Positions 8,472 to 16,699 of a DNA stretch of 45,220 bases are shown in pieces (positions within the stretch are counted from its first letter, which is position 1; every line of letters begins with the position of its first letter). Made by a program: the position numbers and the translations under genes. Where the stretch lies: the NCBI GenBank assembly GCA_019359535.1, contig JAHHHE010000016.1, forward strand, positions 1 through 45,220, given 5' to 3'. This DNA comes from Gloeocapsa sp. UFS-A4-WI-NPMV-4B04. Lineage in GTDB: Bacteria; Cyanobacteriota; Cyanobacteriia; Cyanobacteriales; Chroococcidiopsidaceae. The notes under the pieces were generated by a model. The model had not been told where the DNA came from. It worked only from the letters and a program-made list of their open reading frames with translations, and did no database searches.

Positions 8472-9401
8472 ATGAGCAATCCAAATTTGAGAATTGTCTC
8501 GCTCATTCCTAGCGGAACTGAAATTTTAGCCGCACTAGGGTTAACAGATGCAATTGTAGGGCGATCGCACGAATGCGACTATCCGCCAGAGATCAAAGAC
8601 CGTCCTGTATGTACCCAAGCTAGATTAAACTCAGAAGCAGCTAGCGCTCAGATTAATAATGAAGTTAAAGATTTGTTGCAATCTGCCCTGAGCATCTATC
8701 AAATCAAAACAGATGTGCTAGAAAAATTGCAACCAACCCACATTGTTACCCAAGACCAGTGTGATGTTTGTGCAGTCAGCCTTGAAGACGTTGAAAAAGC
8801 TGTTGCGACTCTTACCCACAGCCAACCACAGATTATTTCCTTGCAGCCTAATGTTCTTGCCGATGTCTGGGCTGATATTGACTCAGTTGCTGGTAAGGTA
8901 GGTGTTGACTCGCTACGGTTAGTAGAAGACTTAGAGGCGCGGGTCAAAATTTGTGAACAAAAAACGCACGGACTTTCAGCGATGGAACGTCCAAGTGTAG
9001 CTTGTATCGAGTGGATTGATCCAATTATGGCTGCCGCAAATTGGATTCCAGAATTGGTAACTTTGGCAGGAGGACAGGCATTATTTAGCGTTACAGGTCA
9101 GCCTGCGCCTCAGTTAACGTGGGAAACATTGGTAGCAACAAATCCAGATGTAATCATATTCATGCCCTGCGGTTTTGATTTGAACCGTACACGCAGTGAA
9201 GCAGCATTATTAACTCAGCGTCCAGAGTGGAACAAGTTACACGCTGTCCAGGCAGGAAGAGTTTACATTACTGATGGCAACTCATACTTTAATCGTCCAG
9301 GGCCGCGATTGGTAGATTCTCAGGAAATTTTGGCAGAAATTTTGCATCCAGAAATTTTTGAATATGGATACAAAGGAACTGGCTGGGAACCGTTGGCTTA
9401 G
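8472..9401 (+). CDS. BtuF-like cobalamin/iron-complex binding protein
   Basis: This 309-residue protein belongs to the BtuF/TroA-like substrate-binding superfamily often annotated as cobalamin-binding protein. It shows RIVSLIPSGTEILAALGL at the start, VGRSHECDYP, a long helix of the type that links the two lobes (VEKAVATL to VAGKVGVDSL), and PRLVDSQEILAEILHPE at the end. Classical members feed an ABC importer from the periplasm. This one has no signal peptide or lipobox: it begins MSNPNLRIVSL directly at the fold, so it may be cytoplasmic, as many cyanobacterial relatives seem to be. There is no permease or ATPase gene beside it. The ATG has no strong ribosome binding site. Ligand is not decided by the sequence. 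Confidence 0.8.
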   Translation: MSNPNLRIVSLIPSGTEILAALGLTDAIVGRSHECDYPPEIKDRPVCTQARLNSEAASAQINNEVKDLLQSALSIYQIKTDVLEKLQPTHIVTQDQCDVCAVSLEDVEKAVATLTHSQPQIISLQPNVLADVWADIDSVAGKVGVDSLRLVEDLEARVKICEQKTHGLSAMERPSVACIEWIDPIMAAANWIPELVTLAGGQALFSVTGQPAPQLTWETLVATNPDVIIFMPCGFDLNRTRSEAALLTQRPEWNKLHAVQAGRVYITDGNSYFNRPGPRLVDSQEILAEILHPEIFEYGYKGTGWEPLA

Positions 9402-9420
9402 ACTGCTAGCGCTGCGCCAG

Positions 9421-9547
9421 AGTGAGTAGTGAAGAGTGGACAGTGGACAGTGGACAGTGGACAGTGGACAGTGGAATAAATTTCTACTCACGTCTTCTCT
9501 ACTCACTACTCACGTCTTTCCTACTCACGTCTTCTCTACTCACGTCT
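9421..9547. repeat. Heptamer-rich inverted repeat region at the ygfZ 3' end
   Basis: It begins gtgagtagtgaagagt, continues with almost six tandem AGTGGAC units (9435-9475), and after ataaatttctactcac has repeated ctactcacgtctt blocks. Left and right parts are partly complementary. The right part extends into the last codons of ygfZ on the minus strand. Related blocks recur at 19798-19880 and 23036-23207. Confidence 0.8.
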
Positions 9548-10590
9548 AAAAAAGGAACATCAACGAGTTCTCCCTCAGTTTCTCCTACTTGCACCGTCAG
9601 TCCCTCACCTCCTGCCTTGGTGCGAATATAACCTAGTCCAAAAAAACCTTGTTCTGTATCTGTATAGCTTGTAAGTTTGCCGATTTTTTCATCTTCTAGA
9701 GTAATTACGCTTCCTGGTTGGGCTGGGGCGCTGAGGCGAATACCCCAGAGATATTGTTTGACTCCCTTATAAGTATTTAAACGTGCGATCGTTTCCTGCC
9801 CGATATAGCAACCCTTTTCAAAAGAAATAGTCTGTAACAAGCGTGCTTCTAAGGGATTATAATCTTCAGTTAGCTCTTGATCTGGCACTGGGCGACCTTG
9901 TTGGATGCGCAACTGTTCCCAAACGCGATCGCCTAATGGTACTGATCCCGACTCAACAAGATTGCTCCACACTGCCGCGGCATTTTCAGTTGGCACGATT
10001 AAAGTATATCCCGGCATACTCAAGCCATTACCTACAGCGATTCGGACTTCTCCACTTTTAAGTTGTACAAGCTGGTGACTGGCGTATGGTTGACCAATAA
10101 TTGCACCACCACCTAGTTGTTCTACAAGTGCGTTACTCTTAGGCCCAATCAGGCTAAAGGTTGCCGTTTCCTGAGTTACATCCGTTAATTCCACCTTGTC
10201 CGCAAAAAAGATGTAGCGGTCAAGCCAATCGATCATATACTGGCGGCGATTTGGTGAAACAATTAATAGTACGGCATTTTCGGTAACGTAAGCTGTTGCG
10301 AGATCAATTGTCCGAGCCGTAGAAGTAACAAAAACGGTGTCACAGCCTTGTCCGGGATTGAGTCGCTCGAAATTGTTTGTACTTTGGTTGTGCAGAAAGC
10401 GGAGGCGATCGCCGCCGGAAACTTGAATTCTACCCCAATGAGAGCGATCGCATATAGCAACTGAGTCTCGTGCTGCGGCCAAAGCAGCTGCGTCGTTGCC
10501 AAAACTAACTGGGACTTTTAAGTCTGCTTTCGTTTCAAACGTTGCCTGTGCTGCCTGAACGGCTTGCAATTGCGAAATCATGCCATTCAT
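9499..10590 (-). CDS. ygfZ: YgfZ/GcvT-family folate-binding protein
   Basis: A 363-residue relative of the aminomethyltransferase GcvT. YgfZ proteins bind tetrahydrofolate and help iron-sulphur enzymes to be assembled or repaired. The signature K-G-C-Y-x-G-Q-E is present (EKGCYIGQETIARL, cysteine at about 261), together with the early SHWGRIQVSGGDRLRFLHNQSTN and the C-terminal barrel LWGIRLSAPAQPGS...GFFGLGYIRTKA. The start at 10590 (MNGMISQLQ) is the longest; a second ATG three codons in is possible. The last ~15 residues (LDVSREDVSRKDVSSE) are encoded by a spacer repeat and are not part of the family fold, so the original stop was probably lost upstream. The gene lies 17 bases after the small gene at 10608-11114, in the same direction. 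Confidence 0.9.
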   Translation of the reverse strand: MNGMISQLQAVQAAQATFETKADLKVPVSFGNDAAALAAARDSVAICDRSHWGRIQVSGGDRLRFLHNQSTNNFERLNPGQGCDTVFVTSTARTIDLATAYVTENAVLLIVSPNRRQYMIDWLDRYIFFADKVELTDVTQETATFSLIGPKSNALVEQLGGGAIIGQPYASHQLVQLKSGEVRIAVGNGLSMPGYTLIVPTENAAAVWSNLVESGSVPLGDRVWEQLRIQQGRPVPDQELTEDYNPLEARLLQTISFEKGCYIGQETIARLNTYKGVKQYLWGIRLSAPAQPGSVITLEDEKIGKLTSYTDTEQGFFGLGYIRTKAGGEGLTVQVGETEGELVDVPFLDVSREDVSRKDVSSE

Positions 10591-10607
10591 TTTTTAATTT
10601 ACTATTT

Positions 10608-11114
10608 CTATTTTAAGGGTGGCAGGTTCGCAAACACCTGTTCAACTATAGCGACCGCCTTGGCATCCAGACGTGGCCAATCCACATCTCCAGTTTCGTC
10701 AATCAGGCTAGTGTCAATTTCTGCTACATTACCGCCGAATTGATTATCTAAGGGGCTGTAGTGGTGGAAACAAACTTGATAGCAAAGTTCCCACAAATCA
10801 ACTTTTACTTGCTGCTCTTGACGCTGCAAGCATAAATAGTACCCCGGATACGGTTGCCCTAGTCGGTTGAGAGTTTGTTCAATATCAGCTAAATCTTCTG
10901 CGGCGGCTGATTCCTTTTGTTGCAACAACTGGGTAACAACCGCTTTCGTTTCCTCTGTTGTACCAGTAGGCCAAATTAGCACATCTTGGTAACTTCCCTT
11001 CCAGTCCGATTCCTCAAGCTGCTTGCCAATGTGATCGATGACTCGAATAAAAGCTGGCTGCATCAACAGTTCAGCCTGTTGCCATACAACTGTGTTATTT
11101 ATCTTAGGAGGCAT
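10608..11114 (-). CDS. Conserved cyanobacterial protein of unknown function
   Basis: A 168-residue soluble protein beginning MPPKINNTVVWQQAELLMQP with a run of conserved-looking aromatic and charged residues: IGKQLEESDWKGSYQD, YPGYYLCLQRQEQQVKVDLWELCYQVCF and a C-terminal VDWPRLDAKAVAIVEQVFANLPP. There is no signal peptide or membrane segment. I recognise the pattern as a conserved hypothetical protein of cyanobacteria, but no domain or reaction can be named. It lies 17 bases upstream of ygfZ on the same strand, so it is likely the first gene of a two-gene transcript. Confidence 0.8.
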   Translation of the reverse strand: MPPKINNTVVWQQAELLMQPAFIRVIDHIGKQLEESDWKGSYQDVLIWPTGTTEETKAVVTQLLQQKESAAAEDLADIEQTLNRLGQPYPGYYLCLQRQEQQVKVDLWELCYQVCFHHYSPLDNQFGGNVAEIDTSLIDETGDVDWPRLDAKAVAIVEQVFANLPPLK

Positions 11115-11710
11115 TTTGATTCAGCATTTCTGTAGAAGCGGAATAACTTGTGAGCGACTGCGTAGGCATAGCCCGCCACAGGCATTGCTATTTATCAGAG
11201 CTACTTGAGAAAAATTTTTATTCTCTTTTTCAAAGTTAATATTTTATTGTATCTCACGCTTGTTAATCATAATTATTTGAATTAATAATAGTTTTGCGTC
11301 TAACTAAAGAAAGAGATTATTAAATTTAAGTAAACTATCATTATGCTCTTACCCGCAAACACTAAGATCACACTGAGCAAAAATAATTATTTAACAGCTA
11401 CAAACACTAAAAATTTTAAAAGCTACTATAAATATATAGAGGTTTGGATAATTTGGTTAATTTTCAGAGATATATTCTTTTTTAATTCCAGTCCAAGTAA
11501 TTTTGAATACCTACTTGAATCGTCTTTACTCAGTACATTTATTAACCTCTAACTGTCTATTAATTTGACATTACCAATATCGGGTTTGCTGCTTCAATGA
11601 TCGCGCTTTACTGTGATTTTGGAAAACAACTTTGATTAAACGTTGGTTATTATACTTTCATTATCAGTATAAACCTCATAAATTACTTAGGCAAAAACTT
11701 TAAATACAGC
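11115..11710. other. AT-rich spacer between divergent genes, with a dispersed repeat
   Basis: The stretch separates the divergent genes at 11114 and 11711. At about 11152-11189 it has a gcgtaggcatagcccgccac block followed by aggcattgc, a known type of short dispersed cyanobacterial repeat with imperfect dyad symmetry. A 69-codon frame at 11343-11552 has no family likeness, AT-driven codons and no ribosome site, and I do not call it. Promoters for both flanking genes must lie here. Confidence 0.5.
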
Positions 11711-14026
11711 ATGGCAGTACGGGCAAAGCGATCGCTAAAAGCATCATCCGAAGGCATAGATAAAGCTAACAAAGCAGTATTAACATTTGCTACCAAGCTT
11801 GACTTGGCAGCAGAGGTAGGAATATCTCGTGCCACAATCCAGAACTTTTTTGCTGGGAAACCGATCGGAAGAGAGAATTTTCATAAGATTTGCCAGAAAC
11901 TAGAATTATTTTGGAAAGATATTGCTGAGATAGATGAAGAACATGAAATTGAGCTACAACAGAAAATAAATACTGTATCTGACGATACTGAAATGTCAGA
12001 TGATATCGAAACTTTAGTTAAAGAATTGCGGCTTTATACTTATACCAGCATTCAAGAAAAATGCGGCATGATGCGGGTGCTGGATATGTCGCAACCAATT
12101 GGGTTAAATGATATTTATACTAACGTCAACATTTTAGAAAAAATCAATGGTCGTAGATGGATAGAAGTTGCTGAACTGCTGAAAGTTTGTGTTTCAGATG
12201 AATTTGAACGTCCGGGTTTAGGCAAAGTTACTCAAGAGCGAGTACCAGGCTTAGAAGTAGTAAAAAACCACTCAAAATTAATTGTTTTGGGTAAACCAGG
12301 AGCAGGCAAAACAACGTTTTTAAAGTATATTGCTATTCAATGTATTTCGGGTAAATTTCAAGCAGATTTAGTGCCAATTTTTATTAATCTCAAAAACTTT
12401 GCAGAAACGGAGCATCAACCAAGTTTACTTAAATATATTACTGAACAGTTTGTTTCCTCAGCTAGTAATACCAAAGCTATTAAACAGATATTAAGCCAAG
12501 GTAGAGCACTCATTTTACTAGATGGACTTGATGAAGTAAAAGAAATAGATGCATATCGAGTTGTGCAGGAAGTCCGTAATTTCTCAGCAAAGTTTTATCG
12601 CAATTCTTTTATTATTACCTGCCGAATTGCCACACGCGAATATATTTTTGAGCAGTTTACAGAGGTAGAAGTTGCTGATTTTGATCAATTACAAATTAGT
12701 ACGTTTGTCGATAAATGGTTTGCTAGTAAAGACTCAAGCAAAAGTAAAAAGCTAATTGAAAAGCTTACTCAAAATACCCCGCTTCAAGAATTAGCAACAA
12801 ATCCGCTTTTGCTAACGTTATTGTGTTTGATTTTTGAAGAGTCAGCCGATTTTCCCTTAAATCGTTCGCAGCTTTATGAAGAAGGGATAAACGTATTACT
12901 CAATAAATGGGATGGCAAACGTAATATTGAACGACAACAAACATACAAAAATCTTTCTCTCCAACATAAAGTAGATTTACTCAGCCAAATTGCTTTAAAA
13001 ACATTTGAAAAAGGTGACTATTTTTTCAGACAAAGAGAACTAGAGCAATACATCGCTGATTATATTTGTAATTTTCCTAATGCTAGTAACGAACTAGAGA
13101 CATTGCAACTTAACAGCGAGGCAGTACTAAAATCAATTGAATCCCAACATGGATTATTAGTAGAACGAGCGAGGGGAATATACTCATTTTCTCATCTAAC
13201 ATTTCATGAGTATTTTACTGCTAAAGAAATTGTTAGCACTCCTAATCCTCAAGCAATAGATTTAGCTTTGAAGAAACTGGTTAGCCATCTTACTCAAAAA
13301 CGATGGCGCGAAGTTTTTTTCTTAACTGTAGAAATGTTGCGTAATGCTGATTATTTTTTGCAATTGATGAAGCAACAAATTGAGCAGCTACTAGCCACAG
13401 ATGAGGAATTGCAAACGTTTCTGCGTTGGGTGAGTCAAAAATCCCGTGGTATAGATACTTGTTACAAACCAGTAATTGTTCGCGCTTTTTATTTTGACCT
13501 TGACTTAGCTAGGATGCTTGAAGTAGTTGGAGGTAGCCTCGACCTCGCTAGGGCGTTTAACCCTAATCTTACTCGTAACCTTGACCCTAATCTTACCATT
13601 GACCTTGCTCTTGACCGTACTCTTGGCTTTAACCGTATTATTCAGGATACTCCTAACCCTATCACTGTATTTAACGCTGTCATTTCTAGAGCAATTGAAC
13701 GTGCTAGTTTAATTGATCCTGAGTTAGAAGACATCCTCCAAAAACTTAAACAGCAAATAGCTTACGCGGATGCAGACTCACAAGGCTTTAAATTATCGTG
13801 GGATAAAAATGGTGAGGCTTGGACTGAGCAATTAAGAGCAATAATGATTTCATATCGGAATTTTGGTCACGATTGGCAGTTTAGCAATCAGCAGAAGGAG
13901 GTGCTAAAGCAATACTACGATGCTAATATTTTATTAATAAATTGTCTTTATAGTAATTGTTATGTAACTAATAGCGTGCGGCAACAAGTTGAAAAGAGTT
14001 TATTGCTGCCAGTTGCAGAGCTTTAA
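11711..14026 (+). CDS. HTH-NACHT STAND NTPase
   Basis: A 771-residue STAND-type ATPase. Residues about 20-72 form a Cro/C1-like helix-turn-helix (LDLAAEVGISRATIQNFFAG, then FHKICQKLEL). The NACHT domain has Walker A GKPGAGKTT (K200) and Walker B ALILLDGLDEVKE (D271-E275), followed by the sensor-like FIITCRIATREY and the winged-helix end YSFSHLTFHEYFTAKEI. The C-terminal part has a degenerate Leu/Asp-rich stretch at about 595-650 (DLDLARMLE, SLDLARAFNPNL, NLDPNLTIDLALDRTL) and ends in a small Cys/His-bearing domain (NCLYSNCYVTNSVRQQVEKSL) typical of cyanobacterial NACHT proteins. Some bacterial NACHT proteins protect against phage; a regulatory role via the HTH is the alternative. It stands alone, with long AT-rich spacers on both sides. 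Confidence 0.88.
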   Translation: MAVRAKRSLKASSEGIDKANKAVLTFATKLDLAAEVGISRATIQNFFAGKPIGRENFHKICQKLELFWKDIAEIDEEHEIELQQKINTVSDDTEMSDDIETLVKELRLYTYTSIQEKCGMMRVLDMSQPIGLNDIYTNVNILEKINGRRWIEVAELLKVCVSDEFERPGLGKVTQERVPGLEVVKNHSKLIVLGKPGAGKTTFLKYIAIQCISGKFQADLVPIFINLKNFAETEHQPSLLKYITEQFVSSASNTKAIKQILSQGRALILLDGLDEVKEIDAYRVVQEVRNFSAKFYRNSFIITCRIATREYIFEQFTEVEVADFDQLQISTFVDKWFASKDSSKSKKLIEKLTQNTPLQELATNPLLLTLLCLIFEESADFPLNRSQLYEEGINVLLNKWDGKRNIERQQTYKNLSLQHKVDLLSQIALKTFEKGDYFFRQRELEQYIADYICNFPNASNELETLQLNSEAVLKSIESQHGLLVERARGIYSFSHLTFHEYFTAKEIVSTPNPQAIDLALKKLVSHLTQKRWREVFFLTVEMLRNADYFLQLMKQQIEQLLATDEELQTFLRWVSQKSRGIDTCYKPVIVRAFYFDLDLARMLEVVGGSLDLARAFNPNLTRNLDPNLTIDLALDRTLGFNRIIQDTPNPITVFNAVISRAIERASLIDPELEDILQKLKQQIAYADADSQGFKLSWDKNGEAWTEQLRAIMISYRNFGHDWQFSNQQKEVLKQYYDANILLINCLYSNCYVTNSVRQQVEKSLLLPVAEL
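13495..13645 (+). repeat. Degenerate Leu/Asp repeat segment within the NACHT gene
   Basis: Short copies related to cttgacc and cctaatcttac recur here and encode LDLAR-, NPNLTR- and LDPNLT-type units of roughly eight residues. The units have drifted from each other. Similar DLA-rich stretches are common near the C-terminus of cyanobacterial NACHT proteins and usually vary in copy number. Confidence 0.6.
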
Positions 14027-14937
14027 ATAGAGGCAGATTAACTTTTTTTGAAAATTTTTGCTGTTATTAATAAAGGGTTATAAGTTAAGTCTGGCTTTGC
14101 TTAATTAGCTAAATATAAAAGAAAAAATCGCATTTAATCATCAATCTAACTTTGCATAAAATTGCCAATGCGGTAGAAAAACTGCACAAAAACGATGCTA
14201 ACTAGGGCAACGCTACTTTAGTATTGCAAATACGAGCAATGGGCAGTATACTAACTGCGCGGTTTGATTAAATCGCTAGCAATAGCCCCTTACTGATATG
14301 AAGGTTATCTAAACGATGCAATAGTTTAGATGGCAAGATGGGCGATCGCCAACAGGGGTTAGAAGAATTCCAATACTTAAAATGTGATTTAATATTAATG
14401 CTTTGCTCCACTATCGCACTCAGTTTTACCCCAAATTTTGCTTGTTTTTCATGAATAAATTTAAGAGCTTATATCCATTTTAAAATAGGAGTCTTCTGTT
14501 TTAACATAACTCTTATCTAAAAAGCAACTCCTAGTTGAGTCACTTTTTAAAGTAAGGAATCGCCTAAATAAAAGTTATTAGTTTAATATACTAATCTAGA
14601 AAATATCGACAATGTTATGTGTTTTTGGTTGGCGGAAACAAAAAGCACCAGAAAGGTGTCTATCGTGTTTTAATTGTAAAGATCAGAATGGAATTATAAA
14701 AATTTGTGTAATTACGCCGGAAAACGTATATATCAATATCAGAACTTATTTGCGATCGCCAAAAAGTGACTACTAGACCTAGAAGAGAAACGGCATCAGT
14801 GAAGTGAGTTTACGCTCAAAACCCTAAGGAAGCAGTGTAGCAGGAATTAGCTGCAAAACACCTATCCGCCACTACAAATGAAGTGTTAGTGAGGGCTACT
14901 TGCCGCATTTATGTTAATTTTCGTGTGAGGAAACCTG
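14027..14937. other. Long spacer without a recognisable gene
   Basis: About 0.9 kb with many stops in all frames and no RNA gene that I can fold. At 14307-14331 ATCTAAAC and GTTTAGAT form an eight-pair stem around a nine-base loop. The last 20 bases include GAGGAAAC, a good ribosome binding site for the GTG at 14938. The promoter of the TolC-type gene should lie in the second half. Confidence 0.45.
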
Positions 14938-16617
14938 GTGAAACGACAGCAATTATTCTATAGCTTCTACTCAAGCCTTACCCTAGTGATCTTAGGAACG
15001 CAGCCTGCTAGGGCTGATAGCTTGCCAATCAGTGCAGTACAATTTAATGTGATCGCCAATCGTGTTGAAAACTTACAAGCTGTAGGCAATTCTCCTCGTG
15101 TCTTTACTTCCAACTCTAATAAGTCTTCAACTACACTAAGGCAACTATCTCAAGTAGTACAACCATCAAAAAAAAGTGGTATTGCGACAGACAATAGAAC
15201 TTCGCAAGCAACTGGGTCTAATCTTCCTCCCCCAATAATAGTTCCCTCGTCTTCTGACTCTGATATTCGCCTTCAACAAGAGGCTCCGAGATACCTTAAC
15301 CCAAATCCGAATCCCTTACAATTTCCTACTAGACCTGAAGAAGTACGGATTCAAGGAACTCAGCCGATTACCTTACAACAAGCTCTTGACTTAGCACGGC
15401 GCAATAATAGGCAGCTACAAGTTGCGGAATTAACTTTAGAACGTAGTCGCGCTGCTTTGCGAGAGGTCCAAGCTGCTGAATATCCAACTTTTAGTATTAA
15501 CTCTGACCTTACTCGTTCGCAGTCCGCTAGTGGTGAAATTCAAGCTGATTTAGCTGCTAATCAACCATTGCAAAACCAGTCCAACCTAGATACTCCAAAT
15601 ACGGTTTTAAGCGGAACCGCCCAATTAACTTATAACCTTTATACTGCTGGTGAGCGTTCTGGCCGCATCCGCGCCGCCCAAGAACAAATACGGTTCAATC
15701 AATTGGATGTTGAACGGGTAAATGAACAACTACGCCTAGATGTTTCTACTGATTATTACAATCTGCAAGCAGCAGATGAGCTAGTACGAATTAACCGCGC
15801 TGCTGTCACAAATGCCGAAGCTAGTTTACGCGATACCCAAGCTTTAGAGCAAGCTGGAGTGGGAACGAGGTTTGATGTGTTGCGCTCTCAGGTGCAATTA
15901 GCTAATGCGACTCAAGATTTGACTCAAGCGTTGGGTGAGCAGCTAACTGCGCGTCGTCAGTTAGCGCAGCGCTTAAGTATAGCTCAGTCAGTCAATGTCT
16001 CAGCCGCAGACCCTGTGGAAATATCAGGACTTTGGAATTTATCCCTTGAAGAAAGTATTGTACTAGCTTTTCAGAATCGGGCTGAACTGTCACAACAGCT
16101 AGCACAACGAAATATATCGCAGCAGCAGCGACGCATTGCTCTTTCGCAAATACGGCCTAGAGTTGGTCTAGTTACTAGCTACGATGTGCTAGATGTTTTT
16201 AACGATACTGTCAGCTTAACTGACGGCTATTCGGTAGGAGCGAGATTTTCATGGAACTTATTTGATGGGGGAGCCGCAAGAGCAAGGGCGAGGCAAGAGG
16301 AATCTAATATTGCGATCGCGGAAACTAATTTTGCTGACACGCGCAACCAGATCCGCTTTCAAGTGGAACAAGCTTATGCTGATTTGCAGTCAAATTTAGA
16401 GAATATTCAAACAGCTTCTGTTGCTTTAGAACAGGCGAGGGAAGCCCTGCGTTTGGCACGTTTACGCTTCCAAGCAGGTGTTGGCACTCAAACTGACGTA
16501 ATTAATGCTGAAAATGACCTTACCAACGCTGAAGGTAATCGAGTCACTGCAATTCTTGACTATAATCGAGCGTTAGCTAGTTTACAACGAGCTATTAGCA
16601 GTGGTCAGCCACGCTGA
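14938..16617 (+). CDS. TolC-family outer membrane efflux channel
   Basis: A 559-residue TolC-type protein that would form a trimeric channel through outer membrane and periplasm for type I secretion or drug efflux. It starts at GTG 14938 with GAGGAAAC upstream and a signal peptide (MKRQQLFYSFYSSLTLVILG, cleavage after PARA/D). A Pro/Ser-rich linker of about 100 residues follows, as in cyanobacterial TolC (HgdD-like) proteins, then two OEP repeats: ITLQQALDLARRNNRQLQVA...LTYNLYTAGERSGRIRAAQEQ and LSLEESIVLAFQNRAELSQQ...FSWNLFDGGAARARARQEE. The end is RLRFQAGVGTQTDVINAENDL, the standard terminal helix. No inner-membrane partner is adjacent, so its pump is encoded elsewhere. It converges with the kinase gene at 16700; the short gap between them is G-rich repeat sequence. 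Confidence 0.92.
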   Translation: MKRQQLFYSFYSSLTLVILGTQPARADSLPISAVQFNVIANRVENLQAVGNSPRVFTSNSNKSSTTLRQLSQVVQPSKKSGIATDNRTSQATGSNLPPPIIVPSSSDSDIRLQQEAPRYLNPNPNPLQFPTRPEEVRIQGTQPITLQQALDLARRNNRQLQVAELTLERSRAALREVQAAEYPTFSINSDLTRSQSASGEIQADLAANQPLQNQSNLDTPNTVLSGTAQLTYNLYTAGERSGRIRAAQEQIRFNQLDVERVNEQLRLDVSTDYYNLQAADELVRINRAAVTNAEASLRDTQALEQAGVGTRFDVLRSQVQLANATQDLTQALGEQLTARRQLAQRLSIAQSVNVSAADPVEISGLWNLSLEESIVLAFQNRAELSQQLAQRNISQQQRRIALSQIRPRVGLVTSYDVLDVFNDTVSLTDGYSVGARFSWNLFDGGAARARARQEESNIAIAETNFADTRNQIRFQVEQAYADLQSNLENIQTASVALEQAREALRLARLRFQAGVGTQTDVINAENDLTNAEGNRVTAILDYNRALASLQRAISSGQPR

Positions 16618-16699
16618 GGGAGATGATGGGGAGGAGCATTCTTAGCGGGGGAGCAGGGATGATGGGGTGGCGGGACTTGCTTTTAATCTCTTGAAGTTC

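Noticed and set aside
9435-9475. CRISPR-like appearance of the repeats
   Set aside because: The units are 7 bases long without spacers, so this is a simple tandem repeat.
9422-9631. 69-codon frame over the heptamer repeat
   Set aside because: The translation is repeat-driven (VDSGQWTVDSG, SLLTS runs), and it overlaps ygfZ on the other strand.
11343-11552. 69-codon frame in the spacer before the NACHT gene
   Set aside because: No ribosome site, no family likeness and composition like the AT-rich spacer.
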